Assembly (NCBI RefSeq): GCF_030398385.1
Contig: NZ_JAOAOQ010000047.1
Coordinates: forward strand, 1 to 43,258
DNA from: Aquibium sp. ELW1220
GTDB taxonomy: Bacteria; Pseudomonadota; Alphaproteobacteria; Rhizobiales; Rhizobiaceae
DNA length: 43,258 nucleotides
Direction of reading: 5' to 3'
Every line of letters starts with the position of its first letter. Within the stretch, counting starts at the first letter, position 1. The translations under genes and the position numbers were made by a program. Of this stretch, positions 10,813 to 20,187 are shown in pieces. Under the pieces are notes generated by a model, which saw only the letters and a list, made by a program, of their open reading frames with translations, was not told where the DNA came from and did no database searches.

Positions 10813-12163
10813 CATTCTCGTCGTCGACGATGAGGAGGACATCCGCGAACTCGTCGCCGGTATCCTGAGCGACGAAGGCCACGAGACCCGCACGGCCTTC
10901 GACAGCGACAGCGCGCTCGCGGCGATCGCAGATCGGGTGCCCCGCCTGATCCTCCTCGACATCTGGCTGCAGGGCTCGCGCATGGACGGCCTGGCGCTGC
11001 TGGACGAGATCAAGACCATCCACCCGCACGTGCCGGTGGTGATGATCTCGGGCCACGGCACGATCGAGACCGCGGTGTCGGCGCTGCGGCGCGGCGCCTA
11101 CGACTTCATCGAGAAGCCGTTCAAGGCCGACCGGCTGCTCCTGATCTGCGACCGCGCGCTGGAGACCTCGAAACTGAAGCGCGAGGTGACGGAGCTCAAG
11201 AAGCGCACCGCCGACACCTTCGACCTCATCGGCAATTCGGGAGCGATGAACCATCTGCGCCAGACGATCGAGCGGATCGCGCCGACCAACAGCCGGGTGA
11301 TGATCATCGGGCCGTCCGGCTCCGGCAAGGAATCGGCGGCGCGTGCGATGCACGCGATCTCGGCGCGAAAGGAGGGTCCCTTCGTGTCGATCAACGCCGC
11401 CTCGATCACGCCCGACCGGATGGAGATCGAGCTCTTCGGCACCGAGCCCAACGGCTCGGAGCGCAAGGTCGGCGCGCTGGAGGAGGCCCATCGCGGCACG
11501 CTCTACCTCGACGAGGTGGCCGACATGCCGCGCGAGACCCAGAACAAGATCATGCGCGTGCTCGTCGACCAGCAGTTCGAGCGGGTGGGCGGTGCCAAGC
11601 GCGTCAAGGTGGACGTCCGGATCATCTCCTCGACCGCGCAGAACCTCGAGGCGATGATCGCCGAGGGCCGCTTCCGCGAGGACCTCTACCACCGCCTTGC
11701 CGTGGTGCCCGTGCTGGTGCCGCCGCTGTCGGAACGGCGCGAGGACATTCCCTATCTCGTCGACCACTTCATGAAGCAGATCGTGCGGCAGTCCGGTATC
11801 AAGAACCGGCGCATCGGCGACGACGTGCTGGCGGTGCTGCAGGCGCACAACTGGCCGGGCAACGTGCGGCAGCTTCGCAACAATGTCGAGCGGCTGATGA
11901 TTCTCTCGCGCGGCGACAATGTCGATTCGCCGATCACCGCCGACCTCCTGCCGGCTGAGATCGGCGACGTGATGCCGCGCGCGCCCAGCCAGTCCGACCA
12001 GCACATCATGGCGCTGCCGCTGCGCGAGGCCCGGGAACTCTTCGAGAAGGAATATCTGATCGCGCAGATCAATCGCTTCGGCGGCAACATCTCGCGCACG
12101 GCCGAGTTCATTGGTATGGAACGATCCGCCCTGCACAGGAAGCTGAAGTCGCTCGGCGTTTAG
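10802..12163 (+). CDS. ntrX: Response regulator NtrX
   Basis: A 453-residue NtrC-family regulator. The receiver has the acidic pair D9-D10 and phosphoacceptor D53 (LLDIWLQG), and the AAA+ domain has Walker A GPSGSGKE and Walker B GTLYLDEVADMP. A Fis-type helix-turn-helix ends the protein (ISRTAEFIGMERSALHRKL). The sigma-54 contact loop GAFTGA is missing: where NtrC has [12 protein letters not shown], this protein reads FGTEPNGSERKVG. Alphaproteobacterial NtrX is known to lack it and to act with other sigma factors or as a repressor. The gene overlaps ntrY by 11 bases; trkA follows after 21 bases. Confidence 0.96.
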   Translation: MASDILVVDDEEDIRELVAGILSDEGHETRTAFDSDSALAAIADRVPRLILLDIWLQGSRMDGLALLDEIKTIHPHVPVVMISGHGTIETAVSALRRGAYDFIEKPFKADRLLLICDRALETSKLKREVTELKKRTADTFDLIGNSGAMNHLRQTIERIAPTNSRVMIIGPSGSGKESAARAMHAISARKEGPFVSINAASITPDRMEIELFGTEPNGSERKVGALEEAHRGTLYLDEVADMPRETQNKIMRVLVDQQFERVGGAKRVKVDVRIISSTAQNLEAMIAEGRFREDLYHRLAVVPVLVPPLSERREDIPYLVDHFMKQIVRQSGIKNRRIGDDVLAVLQAHNWPGNVRQLRNNVERLMILSRGDNVDSPITADLLPAEIGDVMPRAPSQSDQHIMALPLREARELFEKEYLIAQINRFGGNISRTAEFIGMERSALHRKLKSLGV

Positions 12164-12184
12164 CGGCGCGGATCGGAGCCAGTC

Positions 12185-13561
12185 ATGCGTGTCATCATTT
12201 GCGGTGCCGGCCAGGTCGGCTACGGCATCGCCGAACGCCTCGCGGCGGAGCAGAACGACGTCTCCGTCATCGACACGTCGCCGGAACTGATCCGCACCAT
12301 CCGCGACCAGCTCGACGTGCGCGGCTTCGTCGGCCACGGTGCCCATCCGGACGTGCTGGAACTGGCGGGCGCGCAGCAGGCGGACATGTTCATCGCCGTC
12401 ACCCTCTATGACGAGGTGAACATGACGGCCTGCCAGGTGGCGCATTCGCTGTTCAACATCCCCACCAAGATCGCGCGCATCCGCGCCCAGTCCTATCTCC
12501 AGCCGCACTACCAGAACCTGTTCTCGCGCGAGAACCTGCCGATCGACGTGATCATCTCGCCCGAGATCGAGGTGGGCGAGATGGTGCTGCGCCGCATCGC
12601 GCTTCCCGGCGCCACCGATGTCGTGCGCTTTGCCGACGACAAGGTGGCGATGGTGGCGATCGAGTGCCTGGAGGAGTGCCCGGTCATCAACACGCCGCTG
12701 TCGCAGCTCTCCGACCTGTTCCCGGACCTGCCGTCGACCGTTGTGGGCGTGTGGCGCAACAACCGCCTGTTCATCCCGCATTCGGCCGACCAGCTGGTGG
12801 CGGGCGATCTGGCCTACGTGGTCACCACCAAGGACCAGGTGCGGCGCACGCTCGGCCTGTTCGGCCACGAGGAGACGGAGGCGCTGCGCATTGTCATCGG
12901 CGGCGGCGGCAATATCGGGCTCTACGTGGCCAAGGCGCTGGAGGCGCGGCAGTCGCGCACCAAAGTCAAGATCATCGAGGATACGCGCGAGCGCGCCATC
13001 GCCATCGCCGACAAGCTGCGCCGGACGGTGGTGCTGCACGGCAGCGCGCTCGACCAGAAGCTGCTGCTGGAGGCCGACATCCAGGACGCCGACCTGATGG
13101 TGGCGCTGACCAACAACGACCAGGTGAACATCCTGTCGAGCGTCATGGCCAAGCGGCTGGGCTGCAAGTCGAACCTGGCGCTGATCAACAACCCGACCTA
13201 TCACGACTTCACCCGCACGCTCGGCATCGACGCCCATGTGAACCCGCGTTCGGTGACCATCAGCCGCGTGCTGCAGCACGTGCGCCGCGGCCGCATCCGC
13301 GCCGTCCACAGCGTCCAGCGCGGTACCGCCGAGATCATCGAGGCCGAGGCGCTGGAGACTTCGCCGCTGGTCGGCTCGCCGCTGCGCGACCTGAACCTGC
13401 CCGACGGCATGCGGCTCGGCATGATCTATCGCGACGGCACCGCCATCAAGCCGAACGGCGCCACGCTGATCCGCCCGAAGGACCGCGTCATCATCTTTGC
13501 CATGGACTCGGCCGTGCGCCAGGTGGAGCAGATGTTCCGGGTCAGCCTCGAATTCTTCTGA
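12185..13561 (+). CDS. trkA: Trk-type potassium transport regulatory subunit TrkA
   Basis: A 458-residue peripheral membrane protein with two tandem RCK units, each a Rossmann NAD-binding domain followed by a TrkA-C domain. The first Rossmann motif is ICGAGQVGYGIAERL (residues 4-18) and the second is VIGGGGNIGLYVAKAL (about 238-253). TrkA binds NAD(H)/ATP and gates the TrkH/TrkG potassium channel, which is not encoded here. It lies 21 bases after ntrX, which fits the conserved ntrY-ntrX-trkA run of rhizobia, and is probably cotranscribed. Confidence 0.97.
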   Translation: MRVIICGAGQVGYGIAERLAAEQNDVSVIDTSPELIRTIRDQLDVRGFVGHGAHPDVLELAGAQQADMFIAVTLYDEVNMTACQVAHSLFNIPTKIARIRAQSYLQPHYQNLFSRENLPIDVIISPEIEVGEMVLRRIALPGATDVVRFADDKVAMVAIECLEECPVINTPLSQLSDLFPDLPSTVVGVWRNNRLFIPHSADQLVAGDLAYVVTTKDQVRRTLGLFGHEETEALRIVIGGGGNIGLYVAKALEARQSRTKVKIIEDTRERAIAIADKLRRTVVLHGSALDQKLLLEADIQDADLMVALTNNDQVNILSSVMAKRLGCKSNLALINNPTYHDFTRTLGIDAHVNPRSVTISRVLQHVRRGRIRAVHSVQRGTAEIIEAEALETSPLVGSPLRDLNLPDGMRLGMIYRDGTAIKPNGATLIRPKDRVIIFAMDSAVRQVEQMFRVSLEFF

Positions 13562-13615
13562 TCAACCCGGCCGATCCGCGCCTGCGCGGCGGCCATGAAG
13601 CCTTGCGGGGAACCG

Positions 13616-14476
13616 ATGCCGCGTATCACCTATGTCAACGGCCGCTATCTGCGCCACCCCGATGCCTCGGTGCATGTCGAGGACCGCGGCTACCAGTTCG
13701 CCGACGGCGTCTACGAGGTCTGCGAGGTGAAGCAGGGCTTCGTGGTCGACATGACGCGCCATCTCGACCGCCTCGACCGTTCGCTGCGCGAACTGTCGAT
13801 CTCCTGGCCGATGCACCGCAAGGCGCTCGAACTGGTGATCCGCGAGGTGGTGCGCCGCAACGGCGTGCGCAACGGCCTCGTCTATCTCCAGGTGACGCGC
13901 GGCGTGGCGCCGCGCGACTTCCTGTTCCCGCAGGCGGTGGCGCCGGCGCTCGTGATCACGGCGCGCAAGGCCGACCCCGCCCAGGCGACGAAGCGCGCCG
14001 AGGCCGGCATCAAGGTGATCACCGTGCCCGAGAACCGCTGGGACCGCGTCGACATCAAAACCGTCGGCCTCCTGCCCAACGTGCTGGCCAAGCAGGCGGC
14101 GAAGGCTGCGGGCGCGCAGGAGGCCTGGTTCGTAGACGTCGACGGCACCGTGAAGGAGGGCGGGTCGTCGAACGCCTGGATCGTCACCAGGGACGGCTAC
14201 CTCGTCACCCGGCCGGCCGAGCACGGCATCTTGCGCGGCATCACCCGCACGACGCTGTTCGAGGTGGCGGCGTCGCTCGGCCTGACCGTCGAGGAACGCG
14301 GCTTCACGGTGGCGGAGGCGAAGGCGGCGCGCGAGGCCTTCATCAGCTCGGCGACGACCATCGCCATGCCGGTGGTGGAGATCGACGGCGCACCCGTCGC
14401 CAACGGCCACCCCGGCAGCGTGGTGCTTTCCTTGCGGGCGGCTTTTTTTGACATTGCGGAAAAATGCCAAGCCTGA
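13616..14476 (+). CDS. dat: D-amino-acid aminotransferase-type class IV PLP enzyme
   Basis: A 286-residue fold-type IV aminotransferase. The likely PLP lysine is K148 in [18 protein letters not shown]. The PLP-phosphate region is seen in EGGSSNAW and in [15 protein letters not shown]. The [12 protein letters not shown] segment near residue 24 is typical of D-alanine aminotransferases, which interconvert D-amino acids and 2-oxo acids. Branched-chain specificity cannot be excluded. The ATG at 13616, preceded by CGGGGAA, is preferred over one seven codons upstream. Its place between trkA and hfq is conserved in rhizobia. Confidence 0.92.
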   Translation: MPRITYVNGRYLRHPDASVHVEDRGYQFADGVYEVCEVKQGFVVDMTRHLDRLDRSLRELSISWPMHRKALELVIREVVRRNGVRNGLVYLQVTRGVAPRDFLFPQAVAPALVITARKADPAQATKRAEAGIKVITVPENRWDRVDIKTVGLLPNVLAKQAAKAAGAQEAWFVDVDGTVKEGGSSNAWIVTRDGYLVTRPAEHGILRGITRTTLFEVAASLGLTVEERGFTVAEAKAAREAFISSATTIAMPVVEIDGAPVANGHPGSVVLSLRAAFFDIAEKCQA

Positions 14477-14479
14477 TAA
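14448..14479 (+). promoter_or_regulatory. Possible promoter for hfq
   Basis: A consensus-like TTGACA (14448-14453) lies inside the 3' end of dat. A TGATAA at 14474-14479 could be the -10 element, but the 20-base spacing is long. The 140-base gap between dat and hfq makes a separate hfq promoter plausible. This is a weak call made by eye. Confidence 0.25.
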
Positions 14480-14616
14480 CCGCTTGTGACTAGGGGAATG
14501 TTGCGCAGGTGAGCGCACACATTTCGGAGGCGGATCATTTCCGTGCGCTTGGATCGCGTGTCGTTGTTTGGGCGCCGTCGTGCACGGTTTTCGGGGAACG
14601 GCGGAAGATAAGAAAA

Positions 14617-14865
14617 ATGGCGGAACGGTCGCAGAACCTTCAGGACTTGTTTCTCAATTCGGTCCGGAAGAGCAAGAATCCTCTCACGATATTTCTGATC
14701 AACGGCGTCAAGCTGACGGGAGTTGTCACCTCTTTCGACAATTTCTGCGTCCTCCTGCGCCGCGACGGGCACTCGCAGCTCGTCTACAAGCACGCCATCT
14801 CCACCATCATGCCGAGCCAGCCGGTTCAGATGTTCGATGGTGAAGATGCCGGCCGGGATAGCTGA
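14617..14865 (+). CDS. hfq: RNA chaperone Hfq
   Basis: An 82-residue Sm-like protein that forms hexamers and pairs small RNAs with mRNAs. The Sm1 motif covers about residues 20-51 ([19 protein letters not shown]) and the Sm2 motif is seen in [11 protein letters not shown] (58-68). The N-terminus ([14 protein letters not shown]) matches rhizobial Hfq. The ATG at 14617 is chosen over an upstream in-frame start because it gives the exact family N-terminus. The next gene, hflX, begins at the base immediately after the stop, so the two are probably cotranscribed and coupled. Confidence 0.97.
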   Translation: MAERSQNLQDLFLNSVRKSKNPLTIFLINGVKLTGVVTSFDNFCVLLRRDGHSQLVYKHAISTIMPSQPVQMFDGEDAGRDS

Positions 14866-16254
14866 TTGGACGCAACGAGCCCGGGCGGGCGCCAGCAGGG
14901 GGCGAAGGATCGGCAGGCCGACGGCCAGCCGAAAACCGTTGCCACGCGCGCCATCATCATCGTTCCGGTCCTGCCGCGCTTCCATCGCGACGATGACGAG
15001 AACACCGGTCGGCCGCGGCTGACGCGGTCTCCCGAGGCACGCCACGACGAGGCCGTCGGGCTCGCCCGCGCCATCGACCTCGATCCGGTCCACACCGAGA
15101 TCGTGACCGTCAACGACCCGCGTCCGGCGACCCTGATCGGTACAGGCAAGATCGAGGAACTGGCCGAACGGATCAAGGAGACGGGGGCTGCGCTGGTCGT
15201 CGTCGACCATCCGCTGACGCCGGTGCAGCAGCGCAACCTCGAAAAGGGCCTGAACGCCAAGGTGCTCGACCGCACCGGCATCATCCTCGAGATCTTCGGC
15301 GAGCGCGCCCGCACCAAGGAAGGCACGCTGCAGGTCGAACTTGCGCATCTCAACTACCAGAAGGGCCGGCTCGTGCGCAGCTGGACCCATCTCGAGCGCC
15401 AGCGCGGCGGGGCGGGCTTCCTCGGCGGCCCCGGCGAGACGCAGATCGAGGCCGACCGCCGCATCCTGCAGGACAAGATCACGAAGCTGAAGCGCGAGCT
15501 GGAGACGGTGAAGCGCACCCGCGAGCTGCACCGCTCGAAGCGAAAGAAGGTGCCGTTCCCGGTGGTGGCGATCGTCGGCTACACCAATGCCGGCAAGTCG
15601 ACCCTGTTCAACCGGCTGACCGGCGCCGACGTCCTCGCCGAGAACATGCTGTTTGCCACGCTCGACCCGACGCTGCGCCGCGTGAAGCTGCCGCACGGCA
15701 CCATCGTCATCCTCTCCGACACGGTGGGCTTCATCTCCGACCTGCCGACGCATCTGGTCGCGGCCTTCCGGGCGACGCTGGAGGAGGTGGTCGAAGCCGA
15801 CCTCGTCATCCACCTGCGCGACATCTCCGACCCCGACACGGCCGCCCAGGCGGAAGACGTCGAGCGGATTCTCGCCGACCTCGGCGTCGAGGTCTCGCCG
15901 GGCGGCAAGGTCATCGAGGTCTGGAACAAGGTCGACCGGCTCGACGCCGACACGCGCGAGCGGCTGGTGCTCTCCGGCGGCGCGGCCGACGGCACGCCGG
16001 CCCCCATCGTCGTCTCGGCGATCACCGGCGAGGGCGTCGACGCCCTGCTGCGCCAGGTCGAAAACCGCCTCTCCGGCGACCTCGCCGAACTCACCGTCCA
16101 CCTGACGCCGGACCGCATGAACCTGATCGACTGGCTCTACCGCAACGCCGACGTGCTGTCCCGCGAGGATCTCGAGGACGGCGGCATGGAACTCAGGCTG
16201 CGCGTGACGCGGGCGATGCGCGACGAGGTCGAGGAGCGGTTGAGCGGAAGGTGA
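14866..16254 (+). CDS. hflX: Ribosome-associated GTPase HflX
   Basis: A 462-residue GTPase that splits or rescues stalled ribosomes. The N-terminal HflX domain ends in a coiled coil rich in K/R/E (about residues 200-230). The G domain follows, with G1 GYTNAGKST (238-246), a G2 threonine within [13 protein letters not shown]3 DTVGF and G4 NKVD. Translation appears to begin at a TTG directly after the hfq stop. No better in-frame start is seen before the conserved [13 protein letters not shown] segment. In rhizobia hflX is usually followed by mazG, but here an exporter and two-component locus intervenes. Confidence 0.95.
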   Translation: MDATSPGGRQQGAKDRQADGQPKTVATRAIIIVPVLPRFHRDDDENTGRPRLTRSPEARHDEAVGLARAIDLDPVHTEIVTVNDPRPATLIGTGKIEELAERIKETGAALVVVDHPLTPVQQRNLEKGLNAKVLDRTGIILEIFGERARTKEGTLQVELAHLNYQKGRLVRSWTHLERQRGGAGFLGGPGETQIEADRRILQDKITKLKRELETVKRTRELHRSKRKKVPFPVVAIVGYTNAGKSTLFNRLTGADVLAENMLFATLDPTLRRVKLPHGTIVILSDTVGFISDLPTHLVAAFRATLEEVVEADLVIHLRDISDPDTAAQAEDVERILADLGVEVSPGGKVIEVWNKVDRLDADTRERLVLSGGAADGTPAPIVVSAITGEGVDALLRQVENRLSGDLAELTVHLTPDRMNLIDWLYRNADVLSREDLEDGGMELRLRVTRAMRDEVEERLSGR

Positions 16255-16350
16255 GGGGCTGTCGACCGGGCAGGGACGTCGGCTCCCGACCCTTACTCTG
16301 TCGTTCCAGCGTCTCGGACGGCTTTTCAAAGGCCGTCGTTCCCAGCGCGT

Positions 16351-16408
16351 CCGATCATGGCATGATCGGGGCCGACTGCCGTTAGGGTAGTTATAGCGTT
16401 TCGAAACG
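16351..16408. repeat. Two short palindromes between hflX and devA
   Basis: In the 219-base convergent gap there is a perfect 9+1+9 inverted repeat, CCGATCATG-G-CATGATCGG (16351-16369), and a perfect 12-base palindrome CGTTTCGAAACG (16397-16408). Neither is followed by a T-run, so they are not obvious intrinsic terminators. They mark one edge of the segment that interrupts the hflX-mazG order. Confidence 0.4.
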
Positions 16409-16473
16409 GAAACCGGACAGTCTTTCCCTGAGCGGTCGGGCTGCGAGGGAACCCGGGGCGGCAACAACATCTC

Positions 16474-17184
16474 TTACCGGGCTAATCCGGCACGCGCGGG
16501 AGCCTCGTTGCGCACGATCGCTCCGTCCTCGAGGGTGACGATCTTGTCGGCGAGTTCGAGAATGCGCGGATCGTGGGTGACCATGACCGTGGTCGTGCCG
16601 CGAAACCGGCCGAGATCCTTCAGCAGGGTGACGGCGGCATGGCCGCTCGCCTTGTCCAGCGCGGCGGTGGGTTCGTCAGCAAAGACCACCTCCGGATTGG
16701 AGACGAGCGCGCGTGCGATGGCGACACGCTGCTTCTGTCCGCCCGAGAGATTGGCAGGCAGGTAATCCATGCGCTTGCCCAGACCGAGTGTCTCGAGGAG
16801 ATGGCTGACCGATCGCCGGTGATGTTCCGGCGCGCCGCGACCATGCACCTGCAGCCCCATCAACACGTTCTGCCGGGCGGTCAGGCTGTCGTGCAGATTG
16901 TGGGCCTGGAAGACGAAGCCGAGCCGGCGACGCAAGGCGATCTGCGTCTCCTCGTCGGCACCGTTCAGTTCGGTACCCAGCAACCGCACGCTTCCTGACT
17001 GAACGTCGCGAAGACAGCCCATCAGGGTGAGAAGCGTCGTTTTGCCTGATCCGGAGGGGCCCATCAGCACCGTCAGCGAACCCCGCTCCACCTGGAGGTC
17101 GATGCCGAACAGCACCTGCTTTCCGGCTTCGCCCTCACCGAACGTGTGTTCGAGACCCGACATGGTTATGGGCGCGGCATCCAT
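16474..17184 (-). CDS. DevA-family ABC exporter ATPase
   Basis: A 236-residue ATPase of the MacB/LolD/DevA group. Walker A is GPSGSGKT (42-49), the Q-loop is in FVFQAHNLHDS, the signature is LSGGQ (146-150), Walker B is VVFADEP (166-172) and the switch histidine is in VMVTHDPR. It would energise the FtsX-like permease encoded just upstream (nine-base gap). With the fusion protein it makes a DevBCA-type tripartite exporter needing an outer-membrane TolC partner, which is not in this window. The substrate is unknown; in cyanobacteria DevBCA exports glycolipids. Confidence 0.9.
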   Translation of the reverse strand: MDAAPITMSGLEHTFGEGEAGKQVLFGIDLQVERGSLTVLMGPSGSGKTTLLTLMGCLRDVQSGSVRLLGTELNGADEETQIALRRRLGFVFQAHNLHDSLTARQNVLMGLQVHGRGAPEHHRRSVSHLLETLGLGKRMDYLPANLSGGQKQRVAIARALVSNPEVVFADEPTAALDKASGHAAVTLLKDLGRFRGTTTVMVTHDPRILELADKIVTLEDGAIVRNEAPARAGLAR

Positions 17185-17193
17185 GAATGGCCC

Positions 17194-18372
17194 CTAGAAG
17201 AGATCGGCGGGATCGGCGGCCCTGAGCTTGCGGATCGCCATCAGGCCGGAAAGGGAACAGGCCACGACGGTTCCGACGAAGACGGCGAGAGCGCGCTCGG
17301 TGGTCATGGAGATCGGGATGTTGGTCAGGTGCGCGAGCGTCACGTAGAACAGCTGCGAGAAGAGTAGGCCGGGCCAGAAGCCGATCGCGGCAAGGATCAA
17401 CGCCTCTTCGAGAATGACCCCCACGAAGAAGCGCATCCGGTAGCCCATGGCCTTGAACGTGGCATATTCGCGGATGTGGTCAGCGACATCGGTTGCCAGC
17501 ACCTGATAGGCGATGACGATGCCGACGATGAGGCCGATGCCTACGCCGAAAGCGAAGATCAGACCCGTCGGCCGTTCGGTCATCTGGTAACGCTGTTCCT
17601 CGGCCAGCGCGGCGGCGAGCGGGCGAACGCGCACGGAATCGTCGGGAAAGAGCTGGGCGAGCTCCGCGGCGACCCTTTCGCCATTTGCTCCTGCGCGCAG
17701 TTCCAGCAGGATGTGGTTGGGCGCAGCCGAGCTTCGCTGCGGGAAGAGGCGAAAGAACGTCTGGTCGGACACCAGGAACACGCCGTCGCCCCCGAAGCCG
17801 CCCCCGATCGAGACCGATCCGATCGCCTGAAGCTGGCGGTTCTGCATTTCGAACGTGAGGGGAGCCTCCGGGCTGACGCTTTCGAAGATCCGCATATCGA
17901 TGAACCGCGTTCTCAGATCCACCAGGGCCGTATCTTCCAGTGCAAGGCTGGCCATCGGCTCCGAGAGATCCGGCCGGACGAAGCCTTCGTCCTCCGGGCT
18001 CAGCGCGATGAACTGGATGGACGAGGACGTCTGCTGGCCCGACAGCCATTTCGCCTGTCCGAGGTGAATTGCCGTGCCTCCCGTCACATCGGGGTGCGCC
18101 AGCGCCCGGATCATCCACTGGCGAGGTATCTTCGAGGCATCAGAGAGTGTCTCCGCGCCGCTTGCCGAGATCATGAGGAGATCCGGGCGAAAGAGTTTGT
18201 AGGGCGTGGCGACGGATTCGAGCATCGAGCCGGCAAGGCCAAGCTGCACGAAGACCAGCACGTTCGCGAAGGCGACACCGGCGAGCGCCGCCATCAGGCG
18301 TCCCGGATTGTGGGTCAGCTGCAGGAAACCGATCGGCAGCCGGCCGAGAAGCTTCGTGAGAATGGTCGTCAC
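17194..18372 (-). CDS. DevC-family ABC exporter permease (FtsX-like)
   Basis: A 392-residue permease with the four-helix MacB/FtsX layout. One membrane segment lies near residues 25-45, then a large periplasmic domain (about 50-265), then three segments near 275-300, 320-345 and 355-378. The N-terminal LGRLPIGFLQLTHNPGRL and FVQLGL segments are typical of DevC proteins. It begins with GTG at 18372, overlapping the stop of the fusion-protein gene by four bases (GTGA), so translation is coupled. It works with the adjacent ATPase and membrane fusion protein. Confidence 0.9.
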   Translation of the reverse strand: MTTILTKLLGRLPIGFLQLTHNPGRLMAALAGVAFANVLVFVQLGLAGSMLESVATPYKLFRPDLLMISASGAETLSDASKIPRQWMIRALAHPDVTGGTAIHLGQAKWLSGQQTSSSIQFIALSPEDEGFVRPDLSEPMASLALEDTALVDLRTRFIDMRIFESVSPEAPLTFEMQNRQLQAIGSVSIGGGFGGDGVFLVSDQTFFRLFPQRSSAAPNHILLELRAGANGERVAAELAQLFPDDSVRVRPLAAALAEEQRYQMTERPTGLIFAFGVGIGLIVGIVIAYQVLATDVADHIREYATFKAMGYRMRFFVGVILEEALILAAIGFWPGLLFSQLFYVTLAHLTNIPISMTTERALAVFVGTVVACSLSGLMAIRKLRAADPADLF

Positions 18373-19637
18373 TTGCCATCCCCACCGTTGGAGTCGCCGC
18401 TGGCGACGGCGATGCGGGCAACGACTTCCAGGCCGGCAAGGCGCGCGGTACGGACGCTGGAGGGTTCGTCGAGCTCGACGATCACGCGGACCACCCGCGC
18501 ATCCGTGTTCGCCGCCGGGTCGTCGTCCGTGACGCTCTGCCGGCCGACGATCGTGCCGATTCTCGCGACATAGCCAAGGAGCGGCGCATCGCCCGTCACA
18601 TCGGAGACGATGAATACGGGCTGCCCAATCTCGACACGGGGGACGTTCGACTGGAACACCTCGAGTTCCGCTTCCATCCGCCCGATATCGCCCATCCGCA
18701 ACAGTCCCGATTGCGGCAGCCGCTCCCCCTCGCGCACCGCCACGTCGATGATCACCCCGTCGCGGGGAGCATGAATGCGGGCACGGTCGAGATCGCGGCG
18801 CGCACGTTCCAGAGCCGCTGCGGCGGAGGACAGGTCCGCTTCGGCAACGCCGATATCCACCGGCACGCCATCCGGTCCGGGTCGGTAGCGCATGAGCGAT
18901 GCCTCCAGCCGCGTCACATCGGCTCGCGCGGCATCGGCGCGCGACTGGGCTTCGTCTCGGGAAGCTTCTGACGCGGTGCCCCGCCCCAGAAGGCTGTTCA
19001 CGCGTGCCAGTGCCGAATCGGCGAGGGCGAGCGAGGCGCGCGCGCTCTCCAGGCTCGCGCGGGTCTCGGCTTCCGCCGAAGCGACCTGCACCTTCTTCTG
19101 GGCCAGGATCGCACGAGCGGAGCTGGCGTTGTTCTCCGCCGTCATTGCTGCCGCCTCGAACTGGATGATGCTGTCGAGGACGGCCAGCAGGTCGCCTGCC
19201 TTGACCGTGTCGCCCTCCGAAACCAGGAGCTGTCTGACGCGCGCATCGCCGGAACCGAAGGGGGCTCCGACGATGACGATCCCGCCACGCGGTCGCAATT
19301 CGCCGAGCGCCAGCACGTCGCCGCTCTCGATCCGGGCGACCCGCTCGGGCGACGGCGTCCGGTCGACAGGCTCTGCTATCGGTTGCCGGGCGCCTGCTCC
19401 GGGTTCCAGGGCGGTCAGGTCGAAGAAGGCTCGCACCCAGGGGCCCTGGAAATACAGGCCGACCACCGCACCGGCGAGGACGAGTGCGATCGCAACCGCG
19501 ACGCGGAGAAGGAGAGCCGGGGAACGTGCGCGTATGCCCGCTCCCGACCCCTTTCCGTTTTCAAGGAGCGGAAGCGTTGCGGTCTCTGGCTGCCCGGCAG
19601 CTGGTTCCGTTGATGTCGTCACGGCCTCGCCTGTCAT
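18369..19637 (-). CDS. DevB/HlyD-type membrane fusion protein
   Basis: A 422-residue periplasmic adaptor. It has one N-terminal membrane anchor (about residues 43-64, LLLRVAVAIALVLAGAVVGL) and a lipoyl/barrel-sandwich half-motif near 115-165. An alanine-rich coiled-coil hairpin spans about 170-275, followed by the second lipoyl half (HAPRDGVIIDVAVREGERL) and a beta-barrel region. It links the inner-membrane DevC/DevA pump to an outer-membrane channel. The ATG at 19637 has AAAGGA just upstream. It lies 33 bases after the EF-hand gene in the same direction, so the four genes look like one operon. Confidence 0.9.
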   Translation of the reverse strand: MTGEAVTTSTEPAAGQPETATLPLLENGKGSGAGIRARSPALLLRVAVAIALVLAGAVVGLYFQGPWVRAFFDLTALEPGAGARQPIAEPVDRTPSPERVARIESGDVLALGELRPRGGIVIVGAPFGSGDARVRQLLVSEGDTVKAGDLLAVLDSIIQFEAAAMTAENNASSARAILAQKKVQVASAEAETRASLESARASLALADSALARVNSLLGRGTASEASRDEAQSRADAARADVTRLEASLMRYRPGPDGVPVDIGVAEADLSSAAAALERARRDLDRARIHAPRDGVIIDVAVREGERLPQSGLLRMGDIGRMEAELEVFQSNVPRVEIGQPVFIVSDVTGDAPLLGYVARIGTIVGRQSVTDDDPAANTDARVVRVIVELDEPSSVRTARLAGLEVVARIAVASGDSNGGDGK

Positions 19638-19670
19638 CGTCCTTTGTCGACAAGTACGCCTTGCAGGAAA

Positions 19671-19991
19671 TCAAAAGCCGACCTCAGACAGTTCAGCCGG
19701 CGTCACCGCCCCGTCCTTGTTCGCGTCCAGGCGGGAGAACGCGGTATCGTATCGACGGTTCTTCTTGATGAGGCCGGCGCGACCCAGATTGGACGCGGCG
19801 CTCAGGTCGATGAATGTAATGAACTCGCTCTTGCTCAGCGCATTGTCCGAATTCGCGTCGGCCAGCTGGAAATTCGCGGCTGCCTTATCCTGATCGGTCT
19901 CCGCGGCATGCGCATGGTGCGTCGCCGTCACGACGGCCAGTCCCGCAGCCAGAGACAAGGCGACATTGCGGAATGCGAAGGTTTTCGACAT
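19671..19991 (-). CDS. Secreted EF-hand calcium-binding protein
   Basis: A 106-residue protein with a Sec signal peptide ending in ATHHAHA-AE (cleavage near residue 29) and two EF-hand loops: DANSDNALSKSEF (about 45-57) and DANKDGAVTPAEL (about 91-103). Each has acidic residues at loop positions 1, 3, 5 and 12 or close substitutes, so calcium binding is plausible. The ATG at 19991 has AGAGGA upstream. It appears to be first in the EF-hand/devB/devC/devA operon and is divergent from the response-regulator gene. It could be a periplasmic calcium sensor or buffer for this locus; that role is inference. Confidence 0.85.
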   Translation of the reverse strand: MSKTFAFRNVALSLAAGLAVVTATHHAHAAETDQDKAAANFQLADANSDNALSKSEFITFIDLSAASNLGRAGLIKKNRRYDTAFSRLDANKDGAVTPAELSEVGF

Positions 19992-20187
19992 CTGACGTTC
20001 CTCTTTGGATCTGTTCCGTGGGTCGACGTCCTGTCTCCCAACCGGGGGGAACATGCGCGCCCTATGTTTCGGCGGAATTGCCGAAAAGGCCCAAGTCGTG
20101 TCGCCCTGTTGCGAAGGGGTCGAATTGTAGCAGTTTGATACAAATTCTTTTGCCCAGCCGCTGACGATCCATGCGAGTTTGCCCGGC

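Noticed and set aside
10622-13309. Minus-strand frame of 895 codons over ntrX and trkA
   Set aside because: Very long, but antisense to well-identified genes, with no motif; explained by GC-rich codon use in the real genes.
16317-16337. Intrinsic terminator after hflX (GACGGC/GCCGTC stem)
   Set aside because: The stem is short and no T-run follows it, so a terminator cannot be supported.
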